From Auanema rhodensis (Eukaryota > Nematoda > Chromadorea > Rhabditida > Rhabditidae), in assembly GCA_964057225.1 (NCBI GenBank), contig OZ059894.1, positions 10,488,131 to 10,552,130 of the forward strand: a DNA stretch of 64,000 nt, in the 5' to 3' direction. A model generated the notes under the pieces. That model searched no databases. It worked only from the letters and a program-made list of their open reading frames with translations, and had not been told where the DNA came from. Below are positions 11,803-26,379 of this stretch, piece after piece. Every line of letters begins with the position of its first letter. The stretch's first letter is position 1. Made by a program: the position numbers and the translations under genes.

Positions 11803-13343
11803 ATGAAGTTAGCCATCCTCATTGGCCTCGTCGGCCTTGCAATGGCCGCTGTACACCAGCACAAACTTTCATGGCATCCTTCTAGACGTATGCGCCTGAA
11901 AGAAAGCGGAGAACTTGAAGCTTATATTGAGCACCAACAAATGCTTCGTACTAGCAACTTAGATAGTGTCTCCGAAACTGTAAACCTACCTATAATGAGA
12001 AATATTCTGAATGAAGAACTTGTAGGTTCTTGATTATGGAGATTATGAATATGTTGGAAACATCACCATCGGAACTCCACCACAAAACTTCGTTGTTGTA
12101 CTTGATACTGGATCTGCCAATCTCTGGATTCCAGCCACTAATTGCGAGTAAGTTCCCTACAGACGTTTCCATAGTATTGAAATGTAATTCACATTATTTA
12201 CAGTTTCTCATGCGTTAGAAAGCATAAGTTTGATACCAAAAAGTCCTCCACCTTTAAGGAGAACGGAAAGCCATGGAAGATCACATACGGTTCTGGAAAT
12301 GCTAAGGGAGTTTTGGCTGAAGATACTGTCAGAGTATGTTTTTTATATGAATATCAGTACACTTTTGTTAATATTTCCTATCGTTGTGTGCACAATTATC
12401 TAAGAACTGAACACTGTATGATAACTGTCTTTTAGTTCGGAGCTTCTGGAACCAAGCAACTTGCTGTCCCAGCTACTACTTTTGGAGTTGCCTCTCATAT
12501 CTCTTCTGATTTCTTAACTGATCCTGCTGATGGTATTCTTGGTCTTGCTTTCACCACTCTTGCCGTAGATAAAGTTGTACCACCTCTTATCAATGCTATC
12601 AACCAAAGTATGATCAGATTTGTATAGCACGTATTAATTTTCTAATTAGATTTACTCGACAAGCCTTTGTTCACTGTCTGGCTTGAGCACAGAGGTGAGT
12701 TGAATGGAGTCGGTGGAGGAGTCTTCACTTATGGAGATATTGACACCACAAACTGCGGACCTGTTATTGCTTATGAACCATTATCTTCTGCCACATACTT
12801 TGAGTTCAAGGTAAATGAGAATTTCGGAAGAAACATATAATAATTTTGTTTCCAGACCCATGGATTCAACTATGGACCTTTCTCTTCCACTAAGACCGCA
12901 AGTGTCATCTCTGACACTGGAACCTCTCTCATTGGAGGAAGCAAGGCTCTTGTAAAATCTTTGGCCGAAGCCGCTGGAGGAAAAGTATGCTAAGAACCTA
13001 GATGAATACTAAAACAGTGATTTTGTTCAGTACAATGCTCAAGAGGAAATCTATACCATTGACTGTAATGCTCAGCCAGGAAACTTCAACATCGTCATTG
13101 GAGCAAACACCTATTCAATTCAACCTGTTAACATGATTCTTAAGGTACACCTATCTAATAGACCAGGATTATTCATTAATTGCTTTTCAGAACGGTAAGG
13201 ATTGCATCCTTGCTCTATTCCCCTTCAGTTCCGGAGGATTCGGACCTTCCTGGATTCTTGGAGATCCATTCATCCGTCAATACTGTAACATCTATGATAT
13301 CGGAAACAAAAGAATGGGATTCGCCACTTCTAAGCAGAAGTAA
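11803..13343 (+). CDS. Aspartic protease A (cathepsin D/pepsin-like, A1 family)
   Basis: Eight exons: 11803-11979, 12026-12147, 12204-12333, 12436-12607, 12650-12810, 12856-12984, 13031-13144 and 13191-13343. They are phase-consistent and encode 385 aa, normal for a pepsin-fold prepro-enzyme. The signal peptide is [20 protein letters not shown], followed by a short propeptide. The first active-site motif is DTGSANLW after [16 protein letters not shown]; the second is [10 protein letters not shown]. The flap region and the C-terminal [18 protein letters not shown] are present. Both catalytic Asp residues are intact, so it should be active, probably as a digestive or lysosomal enzyme of the C. 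elegans ASP-1 type. AATAAA at 13375-13380 is the likely poly(A) signal. Confidence 0.95.
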
Positions 13344-13422
13344 AAGCCAACGTATGATTGTAAATACAATAGATAATAAAGATATTCAGACATTACTTGT
13401 ATCTCTAAATGAAATTATACTA

Positions 13423-14704
13423 AACTTATTTCGTTTGACTCTGAAGGCGCAAAAATACAAACTTGACTTTTCAAAAAAACATTTTACTGGAAAAAAGGGA
13501 AAATAAATCGAACAAGTTTGAAGAAATTAAACACAAAAAACATGAAAAAAACAAAGACTTATCGAGATCTATCTAGATAATTTACACACATTTTTCACCC
13601 CTACCTTGGTCGGCTGTCCTTTCATTACTAGCAAACCAATTAATTTCACAACTGTCCAAGCCATTCCAATAGTCTCTTCACTAATCATAGACCACCCACT
13701 TAGATACTTCTCAATCTATCCAGCAACATATGATGATAAAACTTTAATATTTCTCATTTAAGGTTCCAATTCAAACAATAATACCAATCACAATGTACTT
13801 ACCTCTCCATCTCTCTTGCCCTCCCAACAACCTATTCAAGCATTTTCCATTAGGTGAGAAGAATATAAGCTTTTACGAAAAATAAGTTCGGCTTTCGAGA
13901 ACTTGATGAGAAACTATTCACTGTCACCACATTTGAATACAAAGTTACTGTAGTAACTAGCGTTCACGTTTGGTTTTTAACAAAATCCTCCCGTTTTTAA
14001 GGCATTATCGTAGGAAAAAAATAATTAAAGCATCTCGGTGATCCAACCTGCTTGTATCAGTGTTTGAAAGCTTCCTTATCTGAAACATGTGAAAGGGAAT
14101 TTGAAATAATGATCTTACAGTGAAACAAGAAATGTGAATTTAACTCCTTTCTATTCGACAACTCAATTTCCATTAATAGAAGGATCACATGGGAAAGTTT
14201 GTAAGTTTATTGTTTCCAAGTTGACTAAAGTTCAGAAGGGTGAATGTACTTGCAGTTGATGTAGCACTGAGCAACTTTTCCGATGCGTTCAACCAGATTC
14301 CTCAATCTCGACGGAGCATATTCCACAGTGCAGAAGATCTTGCTCGATGAACCTCTCTTCTCATCTCTACTCGTTCCCTTTGTTTGTTAATATTTTGTAT
14401 TTATTGAATTCTAATACAGTATTGGATCTCACTGTTTTTTAAGAATTTATAAGAAATCATCGAGAATAATTTGCTGTAAGTGTCGGAAACAGGCACCAAT
14501 ACGTCTGGTGTTCATTCCCATTTTTTCCGCTCAGGTTTTTTCATCCCATTTCATGAGGTTTAAGCAATTGACAAACGTCAACTTTAGCTGTGAAATATGC
14601 GAACAATTAAAATAATACGAATATAATAGAATATTATGTAATTCAGTTATTTCTTTGAAAATTTTCCAAAAACGAAATTTTAAAAAAGGAGTTTCAGCAA
14701 AAAG
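13423..14704 (+). pseudogene. Duplicated 3' fragment of the DM gene (copy 2 of 1,282-bp repeat)
   Basis: A nearly identical copy of 9891-11172. It carries the last three exons of the DM gene (13763-13853, 14121-14200, 14256-14350) with intact splice sites, but not the DM domain or a start. It begins about 43 bp after the poly(A) signal of protease A. It could be transcribed as read-through from asp A, or be silent. With no DNA-binding part, it cannot make a DM factor alone. Confidence 0.85.
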
Positions 14705-15232
14705 TAATTTGAAAATAATCCTTCCTACCTTAGGTAAGTATGCACAATTTATAATATAATAATCTTCTCGAACATAATAGAATGTTGAAAGCAAATTTAT
14801 TCCTTTGTTCTCGATAACAACAATGATATCTTAAATTAAAAAGTGCAAAATAAAAGTTTGAAATACGATATAAATAAGGTTTTAGGCTATTTAATTCTTT
14901 CAATTCATGAAAATATGAATTTTAATAAATAATATGTGATTTTAAGCTGTTGTTCTTGTCATATGCAAACTTTTAGTCTTCGTGATTGCTCGAAAATTAA
15001 AATATATACATATCTGTATATATATGGAGAATACTGTTGTTCATTCCAAGTATTTGCCTTACATTTCTGTTTTTATTGTCTAATAGAATCAATTGCAGTG
15101 ACAGCAATTGCTAATTGTTCTGATTCTTATTTTAGGATTTCATAACTCTGTTCAGGTTTATCAAATCCCTGATTCAAATCTTATAAAACTTAAATTTTAT
15201 ATAAATTCAGCAACATTTCATTTTTTTTCGGA
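14705..15232. other. Upstream region of asp gene B
   Basis: About 530 bp between the duplicated block and the second asp gene. 'cttataaaac' at 15181-15189 could act as a TATA box about 45 bp before the ATG. No gene is seen here. Confidence 0.35.
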
Positions 15233-16746
<1,514 letters not shown>

Positions 16747-18043
16747 AAATTAAAAATGTATATGTATATGTAGTTGGTAATTAAAATGAAAATTTCATTC
16801 AGAATATTTGATGTTAATAAACAATTAATAATTATCTCTCACATTATATAATCCCTTGTTAATAATAAAAATATTTTCGTTCAATTTATTTACCTGATTT
16901 ACTCTTACATCTACCAGCTCTGTGGCGCCCGCCAGTTTGAATTTGAAAACACGCCAAAAGCATGTGACCATTATGCTAATGACCATCTGATTATGCTTCA
17001 AAAAAACGCTACGGAGATTTAAAAACATAAACAAGCCAAATTATAAAAATAATATTAATTTAATGCATCAATTCCCACAAATATCTATTATATTAATAAA
17101 CATAAAGAAATTGTAATCGGATCAAGCTTTATGCCAAAATAAAGATTGGCAGCATGCCCTTTAACTAATGGAAGAAGGCAAAAGAGTGAGATGTGCTATT
17201 TTCAATTATGGCTTAGGGGCAAGATCTTACATCTATTCTATGTATGTCATCAGATCAAGCCTCTTCTTTTACATTCCCAGTCTCATTTCTATTTTATCTC
17301 TATATCTCCATTTTTTCCCTTTCTCTCTACACTTCTTTTTATCTACTTATCCTTCCCTTTTTTGCTCATTTTATTTTCAGTTTGCTTTGACATTTATTGC
17401 TGAAAATATTATAGGTTTTCGTTTCAATTTTCACGATATACATTAATTTTTAAATTGAATAAAACAAATAGGCTAAGAGATTTCTTTTTTTACGGCTGTG
17501 AAGCTAAAAGAAATAATTAACAGAAATGTTGCAACTTATTGCAACCAACCCATTCTTACACATTACCAAAACTTGCTTTACTTCACAACTAATCTTCTTC
17601 ATTTTCTCCTCTTTTTCATTAGGAAAATTACTTCATTCAACTTGCGACTTCAGGAATTGTACTACTTTGATACTTTTTGAAGTAGGAATATGCCTCCAAA
17701 TTAAAAATGAATCGTCATACTTATTTTCTCATCGGCATTCGTCCTACACTTTCGTGAAATCACAAAAGGATAGACGAAGCCAATTAAATCACAAAGGCTT
17801 TGGCTTAAGCCACATTTCATCTAAACCAATTAGATATCCCTGATTTGTTTCTCTGACTCCAACTTATACGGTTAATCGTCTATCTAGCTTTTCGTACTTA
17901 CTAGAATTGGTAGGTTAAACTTCCCATTTTCTATTCTAATACATACACTTATCGTGTATTCTTCTATTTTATGTTTTTTTAATATTTTATAACATTTTTA
18001 CTGAACAACTATGATTTCATTTCACTTCAGCAGGTAGATAAAA
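16747..18043. other. Intergenic interval, pyrimidine-rich stretch
   Basis: About 1.3 kb with no convincing gene. The tract at 17260-17400 is T/C-rich and gives overlapping Ser/Phe/Leu-rich open frames in two phases, which is typical of low-complexity non-coding DNA. Confidence 0.4.
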
Positions 18044-19182
18044 ATGGATCTCAAGGAGTATATAGTTGGAGCTAAGGAGCCATCAGCCAAAATGTATGTT
18101 TGAATGTCGTGTAAAGAGGATATATGAGGACATATGCGATTGTTTCATGATAATCTATTCTTATCAGATAGATCTCGCTAAGACTTTCACCCTGAAGTTT
18201 GCAAATAGATAATGTGATCAACTTCAAAGAAAACTATAGTTCAAAGTGAGAACCTCCTCTACAAGTATTTTTGCAAAGTTGTTACACTACATGTAGTAAA
18301 AATCAGTTTTACTTTAGCTATTTTATATTAAAGTCTCTTAGGTTTATGTCACTCATGTTTTCATTGTTATTTTTAACAACAACAAGTACATCATTCAGAA
18401 TTTCATAAGATGTGCTCATGAAAACATGCGAAAAGAAAAAAATAATTGTAAAGTCATGCATGTTCATATTGTGCAAGGCAAAACAATATTGTATAAAATG
18501 ATACGAGAGAAAGAAAATTTTTAAAAATCTGTCAGTCGTATGTGTGGTTTAAAAACTGGCCCTGTAGTAGTGACCAACGTTTTGGAAACTTCCGAAGTCA
18601 ACGCGATCTATGTATATGCAGATCGCTAAACTTGTTGATCATTGAATTGGTTAGATATTTAGTCGATGGATCTGGGAATACAGATGCAAAAACATAATAG
18701 CTACCATACTTGTCAGTATAATTGAAAATGTGACGTATACGAATGCGACTTTAGCGTTCTCTAATCAATATTCGAAAAAAAAAGAAAGATGAGTCCTCAC
18801 GCTGTTTTTTAAAGAAATGAAGAAACAACCATCTATAATTAGGATATCTTATCAAACACTATCTTTAATATCTTTAACAATCGGTTAGGTATGAAACAGG
18901 TTCAGTTGTTCCTGCGTATCGCGTATTCGTCGAGTATGATCAGCTTGCTGTGTATCCTTGGACAAAGATCTTAAATCAACCTTATTTTTCAGAGACGGAG
19001 TAGCTTTTGCCGTTATAAGTATAGCAGTGTTTGTTGGTATTTTCACAGCTATCAAACTGTGTAATATCTGCGTTACAAAGAATATAAATCTACATGATGG
19101 AGATGAAGTAGAACGATCAGCACGAACCCATACAGCCATTACTTTGAAAGGATCAAGTGGAATGCGATATTCAGTCGCATAA
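18044..19182 (+). CDS. Small single-pass membrane protein (79 aa)
   Basis: Two exons, 18044-18093 and 18993-19182. The donor gtatgt, the acceptor 'tttttcag' and the phase (..SAK|IDGVAF..) agree. An N-terminal 18 residues (MDLKEYIVGAKEPSAK) precede one strong transmembrane segment, GVAFAVISIAVFVGIFTAI, then KLCNIC and a polar tail ending GSSGMRYSVA. There is no signal peptide, so it is probably an N-out or tail-oriented single-pass protein. The 899-bp intron is much longer than others in the window and could hold regulatory elements. Family not recognised. Confidence 0.7.
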
Positions 19183-19907
19183 TCACCTGTATTATATTAT
19201 ATTCATCTATTTCATAGATCTGTACATTTATAACGAGTAAATTTTAACATTCACATTCTTCAAGCCAATAAACATGTTGTTTCATTCATAGTGCATGATC
19301 TTACCCAAAAAATAATGGGACCTTAGAAAAAAAAATCTCATCAGATTTAAGCTACCTCTTCTCATATTAAATTTATATACATACGTGAAAATGCTTTTCT
19401 AATCGGAAAAAATAGAAAGAAAGACCAAGCGATAGATAGAGACACATACATTCGTACACAAGCAGTCGAGCGAATCAATCGCGTTTTATATAGCCAGTCT
19501 GTTTGAGAGCTACAGTACCTGTTGGAACCTGAACATCAGCAATTTTGCAAGTATATATAAGAACGGCAGGACTGGCGAGGGATGCAGCCTCGTTTCTTCG
19601 TTTCCTTTAACTTTTCTCTTTTTTCTCTTCTCTTGTCTCTCTCTCTACCTCCGACTTTTTTCTCTTGTTTCTCTTCATATGTCTGTTTCTTTTTTTCCCC
19701 ATAGCTCTATGAACTATCAGCATTCCGCACACTCTTTTCATTTCTTGTCGCATTGTGCGAGAGTAGAAAATTCATTTTTTTTAGATGCTAAACTACTAGT
19801 TCGGCACAAATAAACCACATAAGAAATTAAAATTCGGATTATTACGCAGTCAGTTTTCAAAATTATACCATCGCTCTTTCTGTGCTAACTTCTTTCGAAG
19901 ACGAAGA
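19183..19907. promoter_or_regulatory. Candidate promoter of the drap-1/pold-1 cluster
   Basis: A TATA-like 'gtatatataa' lies at 19551-19560, followed by a pyrimidine-rich leader (about 19595-19700) up to the ATG at 19908. If the four downstream genes form an operon, this is the only clear promoter candidate in front of it. Confidence 0.45.
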
Positions 19908-21173
19908 ATGAACGATCTCACGCCCCAATACAATTCGCAAATTTACCCGGGAGCAGGCAAGAATATTTTAGGTTTAAATTTAAATATAAAAAATATCACA
20001 GGTCCCTCTAATGGACTTAATAACACATGCACTCCTCCTGTAACTCCTACGGAATGGTCTCTAGCTTCTCAAGCAACATTACTACCACCGACGGCCATTC
20101 CTCAAATTCCCTCAACTGCTGTTGGGGTATCCTCTGGTCCAGGACCTTTACGTAGACGCAGATTTAGCGCAGCAAGAATTCAACCAGTATGTTCTCACTT
20201 AATACGGTCGTGTTATTTGCTAATCCAGACTCGAATCAAAAAAGTAATGCAAGCTGATGAGGATATTGGGAGAATGGTAGCGTCTGTCCCAGTCGCTATT
20301 GGTAGGGCAATGGAACATTTTGCTGAAAAGTTTCTATTGGTAACTTTCGAGATAATATATAAATTTTATGTGTTTTTTAAGGCGTCAGCTCAAGTAACTC
20401 AAACTTACAACTCTCGAACTCTTACTCCGGCACACATGTAAGCTTCTAAAAAGATTTAATGAACTGTTTTAAGCCTTGTTGTTATAGGAAAATGGCTATG
20501 ATGAAAACACCCTGCTTTCGATTTCTCGAAAATATAATGAAAGAAATTGGAGTTCCTGGTCGAGCTATCGAAGGGGAACCTTACAAAATGTCGCCTATAT
20601 CTCAACCGTTGGTAACGTTTTTTTTTGTTGTAATAACATTAAAAAAATATTTCAGTATTCTCCCACCACTCCAGAACCTTATCCGAGAATGGATCAGGTT
20701 TTGTCTCCTGTTCAAATGCCAGGTACAAATATTTCATTATTACTGTAACTCTATTGTCATCTTTGCAGGAAATATGAATCAAATGAGCATGGCCTTCGGT
20801 TTTGGAATACCTGCGGTAATGTCTTATGAAGTCTCCCCAGTAGTTCCGGTAAGTTATTTTTTTCAAAACTTGTATCATTTCTGGCTTTCAGCCTGATATA
20901 GTGGAAGTAGCTCCTAAAAAAAGTTCAGCTCGTAAAAGCGTAGATGCCCCGGAAGGTGATAAGCCAAAACGAGGCAGACCCAAAAAAAAAAAGGACGATA
21001 AATGCATAGATGAAGCGTTGTGTGCTGAAGCTACTCATTGTATTGAACAGGTAAATATTTAAATTTAAATTTATTAAGTATTGTAATATTCATTACAGGA
21101 GGACAAAGATAGAGAGTTGATGCCTCCCCCTCCATTGCCTATCGCTATCAATCGGGCAAAACCATTAGCCTGA
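19908..21173 (+). CDS. drap-1: DRAP1 / NC2-alpha, TBP-binding transcription repressor subunit
   Basis: NC2-alpha pairs with NC2-beta (DR1) through histone folds and blocks TFIIB recruitment to TBP. The histone fold spans exons 2-4: TRIKKVMQADEDIGRMVASV, then IGRAMEHFAEKFLL, then ASAQVTQTYNSRTLTPAHMK, closely matching human DRAP1 (RIKKIMQTDEEIG..). Joints checked: 19908-20186, 20229-20339, then from 20382, with 'CAC AT|gtaagc' to 'G AAA ATG'. Unlike mammalian DRAP1, a long Thr/Pro-rich segment of about 90 aa precedes the fold. A basic AT-hook-like KRGRPKKKK lies in the tail. The stop is TGA at 21171. Confidence 0.88.
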
Positions 21174-21510
21174 TATTATATTTTGAAGATACTTTTCTGC
21201 GCATATGGGTATTAATTTAGTGACATTCTGAAAACTTGTCAATATTATTTTAATGGGTGATCTCATTTAAGCTCATTCCTAAATATCACTATTATTCTGA
21301 TTAATAATTATGTTGTATTGCCAATTAGAGAAGTTGAATGTGCCTGTAACATAGTTTTTTTAAAACTATATGAGCTTGATTTTGTCCTTTTTACAATTAC
21401 TACAATGAATGGTTAAATACCCAAAAAACGTGTTCATCATTTGAGTATAGTGTCTCCGTTATCTTTTTTTGTTGATATTCAACATGGTACCCGAATTCTT
21501 CAGTTTCTCA

Positions 21511-24500
21511 ATGTCCCAACCTACTAAACGAGCGGCGGGTCCCAGCACAACAGCTGCTAAAAGAAGAAAGGAAGATGAAGATACTCAGAAGGTCGGATTC
21601 AGCTTGTAGGGAAATTTTTTTTATTGTGTATGTGCTACAGACTCGCTCTGCCTTCGAAATTCAGTTGGAGAAGTTGGGTATCTCAGGGGCGGATAAAACG
21701 AAATGGGCCAGGTCTCCCTTACCGGAAGGCTTAGGAGTAACGTCTGCAATTGCTCTACAGGTGTGGCTATCGAAAGTGAATGAACAAACATTGCCTTTCA
21801 GGTTTTTGATCTTGAAACTTTTTATGAACCTGGATCTTCCTCATATGATAAAACAAATGTTAGATTGTACGGAATTACCTCAGCCGGTAATTCTGTTTGT
21901 GCAATTATAACTGATTATTTCCCACATTTTTATTTTCAAGTAAGGAATGATCTCCAATTCTGTACATTTAAGTGGTTTAATAGGCTCCAGAAGGGTTTTC
22001 TGTTGAACATCTCGACAATGCCCAACGTGTTCTCAATAACTTAGTTGCTAATTGTATTAAAAGAGGAAACACATCTAACATGACTGCTGCGGTTAGCGCT
22101 ATAGTTCCTAATGTTTGAACTGTTTTCCTTGTTGTAGGTTGCCGATAATTTGGTTCATCTCAAACTTGTTCAAGGAGAAAGTGTATATTATTACAGAGGT
22201 ATCACTAAACTGCTCTGGCAAACCATCTAGACGATTTCAGGGTCGGAAAAGAAATATCCCTTTATTAAAGTTACGGGAACTACAAATGCTCTTAGCAAAT
22301 TAAAAGCTGAATTGAGAAGTACTATGCCAAATTTAACAGGAAATAAGGCTGTTAAGGTAGAGTTGGCGCATAAACTCTTCGCAAGTATCATCTTTAGATT
22401 GACACTTTGTATGAAGCAAATATTGATGCGGAAGTAAAATTCATGGCTAAAACTAGCATTGTCGGATGCGGATGGGTTGAGATTCCTGCTGGAAAAGGAA
22501 AAATCCTTCATGCCAAAGAACAGACTTCACGGTACTCACTCAGCTCAATTAAACTAATTAAAAATTTCCCTCATCTAGGTGCCAATTGGAAATTTCGGTT
22601 TCTGTTTCGGACATAATCGTACATGAGCCTGAAGGCGAGTGGTCCGATGTTGCTCCTATTAGGTTCGAAAAATCAAAACATTAAACTATTATCGTGCTTG
22701 TTCTAGAACTTTGTCTTTCGATATTGAATGCATGGGACGTCGCGGAGTTTTCCCCGAAGCAAGTGAAGACCCCGTTATTCAAATTGCTAATATGGTCAAA
22801 GTCAGCTTGTTATAAAGATATAAATCTACAAACAACATATTTTATAGATTGAAGGTCAATCTGAACCATTTATCAGAAATTGCTTTGTGCTCGGAACTTG
22901 TGCTCCCGTTATAGGTTCAAACATCATTCAGTGCGCTACTGAAAAAGACTTATTAGAAAAGTAAACAAAGCCAATTAAGAATTTGAAATAACTATATTTC
23001 TGACTTCTAGATGGGCCGAGTTTGTTAGAGAAGTAGATCCTGATATTTTAACTGGGTACAATATTTTAAATTTCGATCTTCCATATATTTTGGATAGAGC
23101 TAAGGTATTGAATTTTCTAGAAATTACGAAACAAGATATTGTTGCTTTAAGGCTTTGAAATTACCAAGTGTTGCTTTACTGGGAAGACTGAAAGATAAGC
23201 CATCTAGTGTTCGAGATGCTGCCCTTTCCTCAAAGCAAATGGGAAGCCGTGTTAATAAGAGCATTGATATTCATGGAAGAGTTATTTTCGATGTTTTGCA
23301 AGTAAGAACAACAACTTACAACAATAGTACAGAGAATATTTTCAGGTTGTATTAAGAGATTACAAGTTGCGTAGTTATACTTTAAACAGTGTATCATATC
23401 ATTTCTTGTCTGAACAGAAAGAAGATGTTGAACATAGTGTTATCCCCGATCTTCAACAGGGAGATGATCAAACTAGAAGAAGGTTGATTCAATAAAATAT
23501 ATTAAATTCATCCAAAAATTCTAGATTAGCCATTTATTGTATGAAGGATGCTGCTTTACCGCTTCGCCTTCTGGATAAACTTATGTCTATCATTAACTAT
23601 ATGGAAATGGCTAGGGTAACTGGTGTTCCTTTGAATTATCTTCTAACCAGAGGGCAACAAATTAAGGTATTAAGTAATAGAAATTTTGTTATTATTATAT
23701 CTTTTTCAGATTCTTTCTATGATGCTTCGTCAGTGCAAAGCTTCTCAATTCTTCCTACCTGTTATTGAATCTGTTGGAAACGATGGTGAAGGGTGAGCAC
23801 AAGATTATTCTTTTTTTTGTTTAAATCGGCCAGCTTCTGTAATTGTTTGCTGAATATTTGATATAGATATTCTTCACTCACTTTATTTGATTTGCAAAGC
23901 CAATTCAACCGATCAGTGTCAACGCAAACGAAAAATTTTTTTCCGCGAATGGACAAGATTGGTCATTCCTACAATTTTTTTCAGATATGAAGGTGCTACA
24001 GTTATTGAACCACTTCGTGGTTTCTATAATGAACCTATTGCTACTCTTGATTTTGCTTCTCTTTATCCATCCATTATGATTGCTCACAATCTTTGCTATA
24101 CCACATTGATGAGCAAACCTGAAGGTGAAGAAGGAAAAGTAAGCGTTTTTATCTGATTTCATTGGACTATACATTACGTTATATAGGATTATATCAAAAC
24201 ACCTGCTGGAAACTACTTTGCCACCAGAGCTAAGAGAGAAGGATTACTTCCCAGAATTTTGGAAGATATTCTTGCAGCAAGGTAATATATTCTTCTTGTC
24301 TTTTGTTATATTAGTGTTCTTATTTAAGAAAGAGAGCAAAGAATGATATGAAACATGCTAAAGACGAGTTCAAGAAAATGGTTCTGAATGGTAGACAGCT
24401 TGCTTTGAAGGCATTATTCCTCTAAATTTGTTTCGATTTTACCTTTTTTTTTCAGATTTCTGCTAACTCCGTATATGGTTTCACTGGAGCGACTGTAGGA

Positions 24501-26102
24501 AAACTCCCATGCTTAGAAATTTCCCAATCTGTAACTGCGTTTGGAAGAGCTATGATCGATTTAACTAAAAACGAAGTTGAAAAAAGATACACAAAGGGAG
24601 CTCTTGATGGCAAATGCCCTGCAAATGCTCAGGTTTATTCACTATGCTAGGTTATACTCATATGTAAGTTAATATTTAAGGTTGTTTATGGAGATACTGA
24701 TTCTGTTATGGTTAAATTTGGTGTTCAAACTGTTAAAGAGGCTATGGATATTGGTTTGCATGCTGCAACTGAGATTTCCAAGATCTTCACTGCACCTATT
24801 AAACTTGAATTTGAAAAGGTTGGACTTTCAAACCATTCTCTATTACATTATTGGTTCACAGGTTTATTTTCCTTATCTTCTCATTAATAAGAAACGTTAT
24901 GCTGGTTTATACTTCACTAAACCTGACAAGCATGACAAGATGGATTGCAAGGTATCATTATTTTCGTTATAAATGACTTTCGTATTTCTACACAGGGTCT
25001 CGAAACTGTTCGACGTGATAACTGTCCTTTGGTAGCCAAAGTTCTTGGAACATGCTTGGAAATGTTGCTTATCAATCGCGATGCTGACGCTGCTTTAGAT
25101 TTTGCGAAAAAGTATGAAAGCAAATCTATTCTCTCATATTTCTGTTTTGCAGAACTATTGCCGATCTATTATGCAATAAAATCGACATATCTCTTCTTAT
25201 CATCAGTAAAGAATTAACTAAATCTGGAGATGTATGTGAAGACTTCAGATTACCTTTTCCAATTCTCCCATTTTTAGAAATATCAAGCCAAACAAGCTCA
25301 TGTCGAATTAGCTACTCGTATGCACAAGAGAGATCCCGGATCAGCTCCTCGTTTGGGAGACCGTGTGCCTTATGTTATCAGTAATTCCATATTTTTAAAA
25401 TTTTAAAATATATTTTTTTTTAAGTTGCTGCTGCCAAGAACGTTCCAGCTTATGAGAAAGCAGAGGATCCTACTTATGTACTTCAAAATAACATTCCAAT
25501 TGATACAAAACATTACCTCACTAATCAATTAGCTAAACCTCTTGCCAGAATTTTTGACCCCATTTTGGGAGACAGAGCCGAAAAGGTATGGTCTTTTGAT
25601 GTTTGAATCTGTTTTCATCGTATATATATTTTTAGATTCTTACTGAAGGAGAACACACACGTGTTCGCGCTGTTGTTCAAAGTAAAGTTGGTGGCCTTGC
25701 CGCTTTTACCAAGAAAGCTGCTACATGTCTTGGGTAAATCATATAATGTCCTTCTTTATCTACATGATCTATTGTTTTCAGCTGTAAGAGTGTTCTCAAA
25801 GATCAAACTGCTCCTGTATGCAATCATTGCCGCGAGAAGCTTCCTGAAATCTATTCCACGAGGTATGGATTATCTTTTAATTGGCTCTCGTTATTCATCA
25901 TTTCAGAGTGACTGCTATGAATGATATTGAAAATCAATTCTGCCGTCTCTGGACTGAATGCCAAAATTGTGCTAAAAGCTTGCATGAGAAAGTCAATTGC
26001 TCTTCTCGTGATTGTCCAATTTATTACATGAGAGAGAAGGTTAGAAACGATTTGAAAGAATCCTATGATGTTCTTCAACGCTTTGGAACCCCTACCTGGT
26101 GA
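21511..26102 (+). CDS. pold-1: DNA polymerase delta catalytic subunit
   Basis: Replicative B-family polymerase with proofreading. Motifs in order: Exo [17 protein letters not shown] (about 22715), Exo [13 protein letters not shown] (about 23055), Exo III YCMKDA (about 23535), polymerase motif [12 protein letters not shown] (about 24050), motif [12 protein letters not shown] (about 24465), motif [11 protein letters not shown] (about 24690). The tail has CysA ([13 protein letters not shown]) and the CysB/4Fe-4S cluster [19 protein letters not shown] (about 25965) that binds accessory subunits. It ends FGTPTW-TGA. The start [20 protein letters not shown] lies 7 bp after 'ttcttcag'; an in-frame Met at 21484 lies before that acceptor. 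All catalytic Asp residues are present. Confidence 0.93.
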
Positions 26103-26379
26103 AAATATTTTTTCTTGTAAATACGTTTTCGATATTTTAAAAATCGTTTTTCGAGTATTTTATCACGTTTTACTGGTTTTTTTGGCATCTCGCTTTTCTT
26201 TTGTATCTCAATCAACCTCTACTGGTGTTTCATGACATTTGACTACTTGTTTTATGCATAAAGGATCTTATAACTATATCTTTTCCTTTATTTCTTCCTA
26301 CAGATTGTTACAAATACAAAATATTCTATCTTACTATGACAATTACTTAATTATTCAACATATTTCAACGTTCAGCTTA

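Noticed and set aside
16825-17034. Possible minus-strand gene around a GC-richer patch (gtggcgcccgcc)
   Set aside because: The open frame of 69 codons has no homology I recognise and no acceptor in phase; left as intergenic.
17146-17446. Two overlapping hydrophobic plus-strand frames
   Set aside because: Both arise from a T/C-rich tract; two phases open together and low complexity argue against coding.
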